From Flavobacteriaceae bacterium (GTDB taxonomy: Bacteria > Bacteroidota > Bacteroidia > Flavobacteriales > Flavobacteriaceae): a stretch of 64,000 nt of DNA. The translations under genes were made by a program, and so were the position numbers. The stretch covers positions 1 through 64,000 of the forward strand of contig JANQNQ010000006.1 of the NCBI GenBank assembly GCA_028279515.1, read 5' to 3'. The notes beneath the pieces are model-generated. The model searched no databases, was not told where the DNA came from, and saw only the letters and a program-made list of their open reading frames with translations. Of this stretch, positions 27,349 through 36,017 are shown one piece after another (the stretch's first letter is position 1; every line of letters begins with the position of its first letter).

Positions 27349-27849
27349 ATGATCAAAGAGCTTCAACATATCGACCAAGACCTTGCTCCGATTCTTGAAA
27401 AAGTGTCGGATCCAGAGATTCCTGTATTGTCCATTATGGATATGGGAGTGGTGCGAGAAGCAAAGATGGTTGATGGGGTCGTACACGTTTCGATTACCCC
27501 CACCTATACAGGCTGTCCGGCAATGGATGTCATCGGCGATGATATTCAAAAGGCGTTGAAAGAAGCAGGATACATCTCTAAAGTGAAACTAGTGTTATCA
27601 CCCGCTTGGACCACCGATTGGATTACAGAGCGCGGAAGACAGGCACTAGAGAAATATGGCATTGCACCCCCTTTAGAGCCCGATGCGGACAAAGATGCGC
27701 TGTTAGGAGGAAAGAAGATTGTGAAATGTACCCAATGCGGATCGACCAACACACGATTGGTCAGTCAGTTCGGATCAACCGCTTGTAAAGCAATGTTCCA
27801 GTGCAATGATTGCCTCGAGCCATTTGACTATTTTAAATGTTTGAAGTAG
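27349..27849 (+). CDS. paaD: PaaD, SufT/MIP18-like maturation protein
   Basis: A 166-residue protein with a MIP18/SufT domain (residues about 10-95, with VSDPEIPVLSIMDMGVV and PTYTGCPAMDVI). The C-terminal zinc-ribbon-like segment has CTQCGSTNTRLVSQFGSTACK and a final CNDCLEPFDYFKC. It is thought to help assemble the 2Fe-2S cluster of PaaE or the diiron centre. All cysteines expected of PaaD are present. It is separated from paaC by 3 bp, and a 290-bp repeat-filled spacer separates it from paaG. Confidence 0.95.
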   Translation: MIKELQHIDQDLAPILEKVSDPEIPVLSIMDMGVVREAKMVDGVVHVSITPTYTGCPAMDVIGDDIQKALKEAGYISKVKLVLSPAWTTDWITERGRQALEKYGIAPPLEPDADKDALLGGKKIVKCTQCGSTNTRLVSQFGSTACKAMFQCNDCLEPFDYFKCLK

Positions 27850-27852
27850 TTG

Positions 27853-28100
27853 TCATTCCCGTGCCTTCGTTCTTCGAAGCCAAGGCGAAGAAGAAAGGCG
27901 GGAATCTCATTTAATTTGATTTTTGGTTTTCAGCAAACTGAAAAAATTCCTTGGAAAAGGGTCTTTTTGTCTCCCTAAGCATTGCTTGAGAGCGAAACAT
28001 GTTTCGGTCGAGGGCACCTGCCGAAGGCAGTCGAAAGGCCGGGCACAGTCAAGGCTGTCTTCCCGAGCGCAGTCGAGGGATGGACAAGCAAAAATGAATA
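27853..28100. repeat. Composite and nested repeats, paaD-paaG spacer
   Basis: First comes a CATTCCCG...CGGGAATC fold-back with an inner CTTCGAAG-like stem. Next is the block TTTTCAGCAAACTGAAAA plus ATTCCTTGGAAAAGG shared with other paa spacers, then a stretch with GCACCTGCCGAAGGCAGTCG. It ends with a GAGCGCAGTCGAG core (28064-28077) in TCCC/GGGA arms and GGACAAGCAAAAATGAA. Several repeat units seem to have been inserted into one another. Confidence 0.85.
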
Positions 28101-28142
28101 AAAAATATATAAACAAGAAAGAAAGAAAAGAATTAATTAGGT

Positions 28143-28925
28143 ATGAGCGATTCTATTCAACTAACCATAGATAAAGGCGTCGCCTTTATCAAACTCAATC
28201 GCCCCAAAGTATTTAACAGCTTTAACCGTCCGATGGCACTGCAATTGCAAGAAGTGCTGGACAACTGTACCTCAAATGCCGAGGTGCGTTCCATGGTCTT
28301 AACGGGAGAAGGAAAGGCCTTTTGCGCTGGACAAGATCTTCAAGAGGTCACCGATCCAGAAGCCAATCCTGGCTTCAAAAAAATACTAGAAGAACATTAC
28401 AATCCAATAGTCAAGAGAATACGGTCTATTGAAAAACCAATCATTGCAGCCGTCAACGGAGTCGCCGCAGGGGCAGGCGCCAATATTGCACTGGCTTGTG
28501 ATATAGTAATCGCTTCAGAAGCAGCAAGTTTCATTCAGGCGTTCAGTAAGATCGGATTGGTGCCAGATAGTGCAGGAACCTTTTTCCTGCCACGACTGAT
28601 TGGTTTCCAGAAGGCATCCGCCTTGGCCATGTTGGGCGATAAGGTAAGTGCGCAAGAAGCAGAACGTATGGGCATGATCTATGCGTATCATCCAGTAGAG
28701 ATATTTGAGGAAGAAGTAAACAAAGTAGCGTACAAGATGGCGCAAATGCCGACCAAGGCACTCGGCTTGACCAAACGTCTGTTAAATGCTTCCATCACCA
28801 ACGATTTAGACACACAATTAGAAATGGAGTCAAAGTTGCAGATCCAATCGGCGCAAAGCGAGGATTATGCCGAAGGTGTTTCCGCATTTATAGAAAAAAG
28901 AAAGCCCGTTTTTAAAGGAAGGTAA
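28143..28925 (+). CDS. paaG: PaaG, 1,2-epoxyphenylacetyl-CoA isomerase (crotonase family)
   Basis: A 260-residue enoyl-CoA hydratase/isomerase fold protein. It converts ring-1,2-epoxyphenylacetyl-CoA to oxepin-CoA and can later shift a double bond. Crotonase motifs are AFCAGQDLQEV (oxyanion site), AAVNGVAAGAGANIALACD, and FSKIGLVPDSAGTFFLPR with the catalytic aspartate region (VPDSAGT). Length matches PaaG (262). The second crotonase gene in the cluster (35013) is the better candidate for PaaF, because this one is closer to PaaG in the GLVPDSAG segment. Confidence 0.9.
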   Translation: MSDSIQLTIDKGVAFIKLNRPKVFNSFNRPMALQLQEVLDNCTSNAEVRSMVLTGEGKAFCAGQDLQEVTDPEANPGFKKILEEHYNPIVKRIRSIEKPIIAAVNGVAAGAGANIALACDIVIASEAASFIQAFSKIGLVPDSAGTFFLPRLIGFQKASALAMLGDKVSAQEAERMGMIYAYHPVEIFEEEVNKVAYKMAQMPTKALGLTKRLLNASITNDLDTQLEMESKLQIQSAQSEDYAEGVSAFIEKRKPVFKGR

Positions 28926-28943
28926 CTCAAAATATAAAACCGA

Positions 28944-28989
28944 AAAATGTAAAATTCTAAAGTTTAGAACAAGAGTACTTTTACATTTT
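28944..28989. repeat. AAAATGTAAAA/TTTTACATTTT hairpin, copy 1
   Basis: Perfect 11-bp inverted arms separated by 24 bases, in the paaG-paaH spacer. An identical pair of arms with the same 24-base spacing occurs at 37256-37301. A TACATTTG sequence follows at 28991-28998 and resembles a -7 element, but no -33 TTG is present. Confidence 0.8.
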
Positions 28990-29017
28990 ACATTTGAAAT
29001 TTTACATTGACTGTTTT

Positions 29018-30223
29018 ATGATCAAAAAAGTAGCAGTAATAGGTTCAGGAACCATGGGCAGTGGCATCGCGCAAGTAGCTGCCACCGCAGGTTGTCAAGT
29101 AAAAGTATTTGACACCAAGCCCGAAGCCCTTGAAAAAAGCAAAACAAAGCTTGACAAGGTATTGTCGCGATTGATAGAAAAAGGAAGGATTGATGCCGAC
29201 GAGAAATCAAGAATTCAAGAGAATATTGATTATGTAGATTCGCTTCAAGCGTTACACGATGTAGACCTAACGATTGAGGCTATTGTTGAGAACCTAGACA
29301 TCAAGAAAAGTGTGTTTCAACAATTAGAAGCCATTCAATCTGAAAAAGCGATATTGGCATCCAATACGTCTTCACTTTCGATTGCTTCCATTGCGGCGGC
29401 TTGTAAAGACCCAAAAAGAGTCATCGGAATACATTTCTTCAATCCAGCGCCACTCATGCGTTTGGTAGAGGTAATTCCTGCTGTGCAGACTGGTCAAGAT
29501 ACGTTAGATCTCGTCACGAAAACCATCAGTGATTGGGGTAAAACAGTAGCCGTAGCCAAAGATACACCAGGCTTTATCGTCAACCGAGTAGCGCGCCCTT
29601 TTTATGGCGAATCACTTCGTATTTATGAGGAAGGAAAAGCCGATTTTGCGACAATCGATTGGGCGATGAAGACAATCGGCGGATTCAGAATGGGACCTTT
29701 TGAATTGATGGATTTCATCGGAAACGATATCAACTACACTGTAACCGAAACCGTATTCAGGGAGTTCTATTACGACCCACGATACAGACCCTCTTTTACT
29801 CAAAAACGACTATCTGAAGCCGGCTATTTAGGAAGAAAGACAGGCAAAGGGTATTACGACTATGACGAAAACGGAAAAGTCATTCCGAGCGCAGTCGAGG
29901 TTGTCACTTCGAGCGCAGTCGAGAAGCCAAGCGCAGTCGAGAAGGAGAAACTCGGCAATTACATAGTAGATCGCGTCTTAGCCATGTTGATCAACGAAGC
30001 AGCCGACGCCTTATTTTTAAACATCGCCTCGGCCAAAGACATCGACAATGCCATGACAAAAGGCGTGAACTATCCAAAAGGATTACTCACCTGGGCCGAC
30101 GAAAAAGGAATCGATTGGTGCGTAAAAGCATTAGACGAATTATACGACGAATATCACGAAGACCGCTATCGATGCAGTCCATTGTTACGAAAAATGAACA
30201 ATGATAATTTGACATTTTTCTAG
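29018..30223 (+). CDS. paaH: PaaH, 3-hydroxyadipyl-CoA dehydrogenase
   Basis: A 401-residue NAD-dependent dehydrogenase that oxidises 3-hydroxyadipyl-CoA to 3-oxoadipyl-CoA. The Rossmann motif [14 protein letters not shown] starts near residue 8. The catalytic histidine lies in the segment beginning [18 protein letters not shown]. The first C-terminal dimerisation domain follows, and a second one ends with [10 protein letters not shown] start at the ATG at 29018 ([14 protein letters not shown]) rather than the in-frame ATG at 28994. The linker between the C-terminal domains (about residues 289-311) is encoded by three copies of the GAGCGCAGTCGAG repeat that otherwise occurs between genes, giving three SAVE motifs in the protein. 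Confidence 0.95.
   Translation: MIKKVAVIGSGTMGSGIAQVAATAGCQVKVFDTKPEALEKSKTKLDKVLSRLIEKGRIDADEKSRIQENIDYVDSLQALHDVDLTIEAIVENLDIKKSVFQQLEAIQSEKAILASNTSSLSIASIAAACKDPKRVIGIHFFNPAPLMRLVEVIPAVQTGQDTLDLVTKTISDWGKTVAVAKDTPGFIVNRVARPFYGESLRIYEEGKADFATIDWAMKTIGGFRMGPFELMDFIGNDINYTVTETVFREFYYDPRYRPSFTQKRLSEAGYLGRKTGKGYYDYDENGKVIPSAVEVVTSSAVEKPSAVEKEKLGNYIVDRVLAMLINEAADALFLNIASAKDIDNAMTKGVNYPKGLLTWADEKGIDWCVKALDELYDEYHEDRYRCSPLLRKMNNDNLTFF
29881..29947. repeat. Interspersed repeat cores inside the paaH coding sequence
   Basis: Three cores lie in frame: CGAGCGCAGTCGAG at 29886-29899 and 29910-29923, and AGCGCAGTCGAG at 29930-29941. Each translates as SAVE. The second is flanked by CTTC/GAAG arms, as in intergenic copies, so this is a repeat tolerated in a linker rather than chance similarity. 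Confidence 0.9.
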
Positions 30224-30239
30224 TGTTAATAATAAAATC

Positions 30240-30415
30240 AATGCGCAGCATTGAAACCGTTGAAATGCAGAATATGAAAATCAAATCGTTAAGAATTCTT
30301 GAAGCCTTGGAAAGAATTTAGATTTGATTTTTGGTTTTCAGCTTTGCTGAAAAATTCCTTGGAAAAAGAGCCCTTTTTTGATTCGTTTTTTGGGCAAGCA
30401 AAAAATGAATAAAGA
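30240..30415. repeat. Composite fold-back repeat, paaH-paaI spacer
   Basis: Same block order as the paaA-paaB spacer: ATCAATGCGCAGCATTGAAA, GAATATGAAAATCAAATCG, AAGCCTTGGAAAGAATTT and AGATTTGATTTTTGG. It then has TTTTCAGC-TTT-GCTGAAAA, ATTCCTTGGAAAA, and the terminal hairpin TTCGTTTTTTG/CAAAAAATGAA. AAAATCAAATC and GATTTGATTTT also pair across the middle. This copy has no GAGCGCAGTCGAG insert, so it may represent the intact form. Confidence 0.87.
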
Positions 30416-30424
30416 AGATAACCG

Positions 30425-30832
30425 ATGCAAAAAGAAAAAATACCATACAAAATGCTAAGTCAAGACGCGTTCAGTCAATGGCTCGGCATAGAGATATTGG
30501 AGTGTGAAGTAGGGCGCTGCAAAGTAGCGATGACGGTCAGAAAGGAAATGCTCAACAGCATGTACAAAGCCCATGGTGGAATCAGTTATTCATTAGCCGA
30601 TACCGCCTTCGGATTTGCCGCCAATACGCACGGTAAGTTCGCCGTGTCGATCGAAACCTCGATCAATCACATCGCCGCCTTAGAAGAAGGCGATTATTTG
30701 GTGGCCCAGGCCATTGTAGATATTCAAAAGACCAAACTAGGCTTCAACGTAGTCGAAGTAAAAAGAGGCGAAGAAGTCGTAGCTTTGTTTAAAGGCGTGG
30801 TGTATCGCACCAGTAAGGATTGGGAAGAATAA
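30425..30832 (+). CDS. paaI: PaaI-type hotdog thioesterase
   Basis: A 135-residue hotdog-fold protein. It matches PaaI around NSMYKAHGGISYSLADTAFG (residues about 38-57; HGG motif followed by the catalytic aspartate DTAF), with VSIETSINHI after it. It hydrolyses hydroxyphenylacetyl-CoA and other dead-end CoA esters to recover CoA. Its usual length is about 140. It sits between two repeat-rich spacers (200 bp upstream, 360 bp downstream) and follows paaH as in other paa clusters. Confidence 0.94.
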   Translation: MQKEKIPYKMLSQDAFSQWLGIEILECEVGRCKVAMTVRKEMLNSMYKAHGGISYSLADTAFGFAANTHGKFAVSIETSINHIAALEEGDYLVAQAIVDIQKTKLGFNVVEVKRGEEVVALFKGVVYRTSKDWEE

Positions 30833-30917
30833 CAAAGTAAACGATATACGATTTTTGATTTACGAATGTACTTAAGAATCAAAATTCGGTTTATATAGTG
30901 TCATGAAGAGGAAGTAG

Positions 30918-31092
30918 TTCCCTTTTCCGCAGAATAGATGCACAAAAGCTGCGAGATTCAGGAAGTTCGAAGAACGACACGCAGTTTTGGAATCGGTTTT
31001 TCAGCTTGCTGAAATAATTCCTTGGAAAAGGCGTCTTTTTCTTTGGTTCGTCCTCCCGAGCGCAGTCGAGGGATGGGACGAGCAAAAGAAAA
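30918..31092. repeat. Composite fold-back repeat, paaI-paaJ spacer
   Basis: Outer arms are CCTTTTCC/GGAAAAGG, inner stem CTGCG/CGCAG, small hairpin GTTC-GAA-GAAC, then TTTTTCAGC/GCTGAAATA. A GAGCGCAGTCGAG core (31057-31070) in CTCCC/GGGAT arms is nested in the terminal hairpin, whose right half reads GACGAGCAAAAGAAAAG. It pairs structurally with the copy at 26413-26577. The remaining 100 bp up to paaJ are AT-rich, with TTTTACATTT phrases. Confidence 0.87.
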
Positions 31093-31193
31093 GAACATAA
31101 GAATAGTATAAAAACAACAAGAATATGACCGATAAAATTGAAAGTAGAGCACTTTTACATTTCTCGGTTTTACATTTAAAATTTAGTATTTGA

Positions 31194-32399
31194 ATGGAAG
31201 CATACATAATCGACGGAGTCCGCACTCCTATCGGAAACTATAAAGGAACGCTATCAGCTGTTCGTACCGACGACTTGGCTGCCTTGGTCATTGAAGAATT
31301 GGTGAACAGGAATACCAACATTCCGAAGGAAGCTTATGACGACGTGATCTTGGGCTGTGCCAATCAAGCAGGCGAAGACAACCGAAACGTAGCCCGTATG
31401 GCTTCTTTGTTGGCAGGATTGCCACATAGCGTACCAGGCGAGACCATCAATCGTTTGTGTAGCTCAGGGCTGTCGGCCATTGTACAAGCCAATAGAGCAA
31501 TCAAAGCAGGCGACGGCGATCTATTTATTTCAGGAGGTGTGGAGAATATGACCCGCGGACCCTACGTGATTGCCAAGCCTTCTTCAGCGTTTGGAAACGA
31601 TTCAAAGATGTACGATTCGAGCTTCGGATGGCGCTTTGTCAACAAGAAAATGCACGAAATGTACGGCACCGATGGCATGGGCGTTACCGCTGAAAATCTG
31701 GTGGAGAAATACAACATCAGCCGTGAAGATCAAGACGCCTTTGCCTACAGGAGTCAGATGAAGGCCACCAAGGCTAGAGAATCTGGGAGATTGGACAAAG
31801 AGACCGTAACTGTTGAGATTCCGCAGCGAAAAAAGGACCCCATTCAATTTGCTAAAGACGAATTCATAAAACCAACAACGACCAAAGAAATTCTGGCTAA
31901 GCTCAGGCCCGCTTTTAAAAAGGAAGGCGGAAGCGTTACTGCCGGAAATGCGTCTGGATTGAATGATGGAGCCGCCGCAACGATTGTAGCTTCCGAAGAT
32001 GCGGTAAAGAAATATGGTTTGAAGCCACTCGCTAGAATTGTAAGTTCGGCTGTGGTCGGAGTAGAACCAAGGATTATGGGTATCGGACCAGTTAAAGCAT
32101 CCAACAAAGCACTTGAAAAAGCAGGGTTGACGATGGACGATATCGATATCATCGAATTAAATGAAGCCTTTGCAGCACAAGCCTTGGCTTGTATCAGAGA
32201 ATGGGGACTCAAGGATGATGACCCGAGATTAAATCCGAACGGGGGAGCGATTGCGATTGGTCATCCGCTTGGAATGACGGGAGCGCGTATCGCCCTTTCG
32301 GCAGCGCTAGAATTGCACGAGCAAAACAAGCGTTACGCGTTGATCACTATGTGTGTGGGTGTCGGACAAGGATACGCTGCGATCATTGAAAAAGTATAA
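31194..32399 (+). CDS. paaJ: 3-oxoadipyl-CoA thiolase PaaJ
   Basis: A 401-residue thiolase that splits 3-oxoadipyl-CoA into succinyl-CoA and acetyl-CoA, the last step of the pathway. It also acts earlier on 3-oxo-5,6-dehydrosuberyl-CoA. Catalytic residues are C89 (NRLCSSGLSA), H357 (GGAIAIGHPLG) and C387 (TMCVGVGQG). Length is standard. The gene is close to PcaF of the beta-ketoadipate pathway as well; the paa context favours PaaJ. paaZ follows after 39 bp, so the two are very likely cotranscribed. Confidence 0.94.
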   Translation: MEAYIIDGVRTPIGNYKGTLSAVRTDDLAALVIEELVNRNTNIPKEAYDDVILGCANQAGEDNRNVARMASLLAGLPHSVPGETINRLCSSGLSAIVQANRAIKAGDGDLFISGGVENMTRGPYVIAKPSSAFGNDSKMYDSSFGWRFVNKKMHEMYGTDGMGVTAENLVEKYNISREDQDAFAYRSQMKATKARESGRLDKETVTVEIPQRKKDPIQFAKDEFIKPTTTKEILAKLRPAFKKEGGSVTAGNASGLNDGAAATIVASEDAVKKYGLKPLARIVSSAVVGVEPRIMGIGPVKASNKALEKAGLTMDDIDIIELNEAFAAQALACIREWGLKDDDPRLNPNGGAIAIGHPLGMTGARIALSAALELHEQNKRYALITMCVGVGQGYAAIIEKV

Positions 32400-32438
32400 A
32401 GAGTTGAACTATAAATATCCACGTTTGTGGCAACCAAC

Positions 32439-34937
32439 ATGAAAACATTACCAAGTTATATCACCGGAAAATGGGTCGAGGGGTCTGGCGACGGACTCCC
32501 TATGCACGATGCCGTAACTGGCGAATTGATCGCCATGTCATCAACCGCTGGACTCGATATCCCTGAAACCCTTCACTACGGAAGAACCAAAGGAGGAGAA
32601 GTACTTCGAAAGATGACTTTCCAAGAGCGCGGAAACATGCTCAAAAAATTGGCCTTGTACCTAACCAAACGTAAGGAAGAATTCTACGAGATTAGCTACC
32701 GAACAGGAGCAACCCGCGTGGATAGCTGGATCGATATCGAAGGAGGCTTCGGAAACTTGTTTGCCAATGCATCCCTTAGAAAGCTTTTCCCGAACCAACC
32801 CTATCACGTGGAAGGAGAGCCCATCGATTTATCGCGTGGCGGAAAGTTTATGGCACACCACATCATGGTGCCCAAACGAGGGGTGGCGGTACATATCAAC
32901 GCATTTAATTTCCCAGTTTGGGGAATGCTCGAAAAGTGCGCCGTTAACTGGATGGCGGGTGTGCCAGCTGTGGTGCTTCCCGCGCCACAAACTGCCTATT
33001 TGACCGAAGCGGTAGTGCGCGTTATCGTTGACTCGGGAATCCTTCCCGAAGGAGCGCTTCAACTGCTAAGTGGTATGACTAAAAATATTCTAGACACTGT
33101 AGAGTCGCAAGATGTTGTGACCTTCACTGGGTCGGCTAGTACTGGACGACTACTGAAAGCACATCCTAGAATCGTGCAGGAAGCGGTACCATTTACGATG
33201 GAAGCCGATTCGTTGAACTGTTCTATCTTAGGAAAAGACGCGGTGCCAGGAACACCTGAATTTGACCTTTTTGTCAAAGAGGTCAGAAAGGAAATGACCG
33301 TGAAATGCGGACAAAAATGTACGGCGATTCGTCGTATCATCGTTCCAGAGAACTTGATGGAAGATGTACAGATCGCGCTCGGAAAACAACTCGATAAAGT
33401 GACCATTGGCGACCCCCGTTTAAAAGAAGTACGCATGGGATCCTTGGTGAACCGCGATCAGGTGGAAGAAGTAAAAAACCGCGTTCAAGATATCGCCAAG
33501 ACAGCGCAAATTGTCTACGGAAATCTAGATACGCTCGAAACCGTTGGTGCCGATGCCGAAAAAGGAGCTTTTATTAGTCCGATTTTGTTGCGTGAAGACC
33601 AGCCTTTCAAAAATACAACGGTTCACGAAACCGAAGCCTTTGGTCCGGTGAGTACGTTGATGCCTTACAAGGACATGGAAGAAGCCATTCAACTTTCTCA
33701 TATGGGGAAAGGATCATTGGTATCTTCAATTGCTACGTTTGACGACAAACTGGCTAAAGAGTACGTAGTCGGTGCAGCCAGTCACCATGGAAGGATTTTG
33801 GTCCTCAATCGTGAAAATGCTAAACAAAGTACAGGGCATGGTTCTCCGTTGCCAAACCTAGTTCACGGCGGACCTGGAAGAGCGGGCGGCGGTGAAGAAA
33901 TGGGCGGAATGCGAGGGGTAAAACACTATTTGCAACGTTGCGCCATCCAAGGGACACCAACGACCATTTCTGAAGTTACTGGAATCTATCAGGCGAACGC
34001 CAATTATAAAGAGATTGATAATCATCCGTTCAGTTATCACTGGGAAGATATCGAACAAGGAATGTCACTAAAGACACATAAGAGAACCATCACCGATGGA
34101 GACATTGTGAACTTTGCGAATCTTACTTGGGATCATTTCTACGCCCACACCGACATCACTTCGTTAGATGGAAGTATTTTCGAAAAGCGAACGGCTCACG
34201 GATACTTCATTTTGGCCGCTGCCGCTGGATTATTCGTCTATCCAAATAAAGGCCCAGTAGCCGCTAATTATGGTTTAGAGGAATGTCGCTTCTTACGTCC
34301 GATCTATCACAATGATACCGTATATGTACGTTTGACCTGCAAGCAAAAGATCGATCGCGATCAGCGCGGTACCGAACTACCTAGCGGAATCGTGAAGTGG
34401 TTCGTAGAAGTATTTGATCAAGAAGACGAATTGGTAGCGATAGCAACCATCTTAACGATGGTACAGAAGAAGCTGGTCAACTTAGTCGAAATGACCGAAG
34501 AAAAGATCCAAGAATGTTTGAATAAGCTGACGGAAGATGCAAAACCCGCTTGGGGAATCATGACACCACAGCATATGATCGAGCATTTGGAGCACACATA
34601 CAAAATTGCTTCCGGCGAGATCCAAGATTTTGAGATTTCGACCCCAGAAAAAATATTAGAAAAGGTGCATGATAGCCTATACAATTATCGACCTTTTCCG
34701 AAGAACAGCAATTTCCCATTGCTTGAAAAAGAAACATTGGCCGATCTGCAACATCCAGACCTAAAAACGGCCATTGAAAAATTTGTAGAAGCCAGGGAAG
34801 CCTATAAAACCTATTTTAAAGAAAACCCAGATGCCATGCTCAAGAATATCGTTTTTGGCGAGTTGAATCGATTCGAATGGTATCTATTGGAAAGAAAACA
34901 CCTGAACCATCATTTTGAGCAGTTTGGGCTATTATAA
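32439..34937 (+). CDS. paaZ: PaaZ, oxepin-CoA hydrolase/aldehyde dehydrogenase, with extra C-terminal DinB-like domain
   Basis: An 832-residue fusion. The N-terminal aldehyde dehydrogenase (about 1-525) has VKCGQKCTAIRR with the catalytic cysteine at about residue 294. The MaoC-like hydratase (about 535-672) has D565 and H570 in LTWDHFYAHTD. Together they open the oxepin ring and oxidise the aldehyde. The ATG at 32439 is preferred over an in-frame GTG at 32427. About 150 further residues (about 685-832) are absent from E. coli PaaZ (681). They contain MTPQHMIEHLEHTYKIASGE and a final RKHLNHHFEQFG, resembling the metal-binding DinB/DUF1569 fold. The role of that domain is unknown. Confidence 0.93.
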   Translation: MKTLPSYITGKWVEGSGDGLPMHDAVTGELIAMSSTAGLDIPETLHYGRTKGGEVLRKMTFQERGNMLKKLALYLTKRKEEFYEISYRTGATRVDSWIDIEGGFGNLFANASLRKLFPNQPYHVEGEPIDLSRGGKFMAHHIMVPKRGVAVHINAFNFPVWGMLEKCAVNWMAGVPAVVLPAPQTAYLTEAVVRVIVDSGILPEGALQLLSGMTKNILDTVESQDVVTFTGSASTGRLLKAHPRIVQEAVPFTMEADSLNCSILGKDAVPGTPEFDLFVKEVRKEMTVKCGQKCTAIRRIIVPENLMEDVQIALGKQLDKVTIGDPRLKEVRMGSLVNRDQVEEVKNRVQDIAKTAQIVYGNLDTLETVGADAEKGAFISPILLREDQPFKNTTVHETEAFGPVSTLMPYKDMEEAIQLSHMGKGSLVSSIATFDDKLAKEYVVGAASHHGRILVLNRENAKQSTGHGSPLPNLVHGGPGRAGGGEEMGGMRGVKHYLQRCAIQGTPTTISEVTGIYQANANYKEIDNHPFSYHWEDIEQGMSLKTHKRTITDGDIVNFANLTWDHFYAHTDITSLDGSIFEKRTAHGYFILAAAAGLFVYPNKGPVAANYGLEECRFLRPIYHNDTVYVRLTCKQKIDRDQRGTELPSGIVKWFVEVFDQEDELVAIATILTMVQKKLVNLVEMTEEKIQECLNKLTEDAKPAWGIMTPQHMIEHLEHTYKIASGEIQDFEISTPEKILEKVHDSLYNYRPFPKNSNFPLLEKETLADLQHPDLKTAIEKFVEAREAYKTYFKENPDAMLKNIVFGELNRFEWYLLERKHLNHHFEQFGLL

Positions 34938-35012
34938 GAATTGAGATATGAGTAGTGAGTATTGAGATATTTGTTTTCTCAGTACTCAGTACTCAATACT
35001 AACATCTAAAAT

Positions 35013-35765
35013 ATGACCGCACCCTACGTAAAACAAGACATACAAAACGGAATTTCAACCATTGAGTTCTTTCACCCAGCACACAATTCGTTGCCAGGAG
35101 ATATTTTGGCAAAATTGGCACAAACGATTACCGAAGCAGGAGAAAATGAAGAAGTAAAAGTGATCATTCTAAAAAGTGGAGGCGATCGCACCTTTTGTGC
35201 AGGAGCAAGCTTTAAAGAGTTGATCAACATCAACGATGCCGAGACTGGAAGAGTATTCTTCTCAGGTTTCGCCAATGTGATCAATGCCATGCGCAAATGC
35301 CCGAAATTCATCATCGGCCGCGTTCAGGGAAAGACTGTTGGAGGAGGCGTCGGAATCGCTTCTGCCATGGATTACTGTATGGCGACCAAATTCGCAGCCA
35401 TCAAGCTGAGTGAGCTAAACGTAGGTATCGGACCCTTCGTAGTTGGACCGGCCGTAGAACGCAAACTAGGCCTCACCGGAATGTCACAGATTGCTATTGA
35501 TGCTAACACCTTCTATGATGCCGAATGGGCACGCCAAAAAGGATTGTATACGCAAGTGTTCGAAAGTACAGAAGCACTGGATGAAGCTGTTCAAGCATTT
35601 GCCGAAAACCTCTGTAATTACAACCCAGAAGCCATGAAAGAAATGAAAACCATCTTTTGGCAAGGCACCGAGCACTGGGACACTTTGTTGGCAGAACGCG
35701 CAGAAATCAGCGGACGATTGGTGTTATCAGAATTCACAAAAGAAACGTTGAAACGATTCAAGTAA
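35013..35765 (+). CDS. paaF: Enoyl-CoA hydratase/isomerase, probably PaaF
   Basis: A 250-residue crotonase-fold protein. The oxyanion site is RTFCAGASFKELI; RVQGKTVGGGVGIASAMDYC forms the second oxyanion strand, and the acid/base region reads LSELNVGIGPFVVGPAVERK. In this cluster it most likely hydrates 2,3-dehydroadipyl-CoA to 3-hydroxyadipyl-CoA, the PaaF step. Its sequence departs from typical PaaF in the first oxyanion loop, so an isomerase role is possible. A short spacer with ACTCAGTACTCAGTACTCA phrases lies upstream. Confidence 0.8.
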   Translation: MTAPYVKQDIQNGISTIEFFHPAHNSLPGDILAKLAQTITEAGENEEVKVIILKSGGDRTFCAGASFKELININDAETGRVFFSGFANVINAMRKCPKFIIGRVQGKTVGGGVGIASAMDYCMATKFAAIKLSELNVGIGPFVVGPAVERKLGLTGMSQIAIDANTFYDAEWARQKGLYTQVFESTEALDEAVQAFAENLCNYNPEAMKEMKTIFWQGTEHWDTLLAERAEISGRLVLSEFTKETLKRFK

Positions 35766-35990
35766 CTTATTCCTGCGAAGGCAGGGAATTGTCATTAGAA
35801 ATAGGCCTGGGCTGACCTACTAAAAGTTGCTGTGTAAATTTGAAATGAGATTCTGCCAAGAAGCTTCCGCTTGTTCGAATTCGGCGTTAGCCGGAAAGGT
35901 CGGAAGGTTTAGGGATCGAATGAAAAATTTAAGCAACTTATAGTCAGTCTTGACTTTTTGGTTCGTTTTGTGTCAAGACAAAATGAACAG
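35762..35990. repeat. Interspersed repeats, paaF-paaY spacer
   Basis: ATTCCTGC-GAAG-GCAGGGAAT hairpin just after paaF, then GACCTACTAAAAGTTGCTGT (35814-35833), repeated almost exactly after paaY at 36639. A terminal hairpin GTTCGTTTTG/CAAAATGAAC (35961-35988) matches the end of the other paa spacer repeats. Confidence 0.8.
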
Positions 35991-36017
35991 ATAATAATAA
36001 TTTATTATTTCCATAGC

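Noticed and set aside
30918-31092. Idea that the paa spacers hold an insertion sequence or prophage scar
   Set aside because: No transposase, integrase or long terminal repeats are present; the elements are short, non-coding and structured.
32427-32438. GTG start for paaZ, four codons upstream of the ATG
   Set aside because: The ATG at 32439 matches the usual MKTLPSYITGKW-type start and needs no rare start codon.
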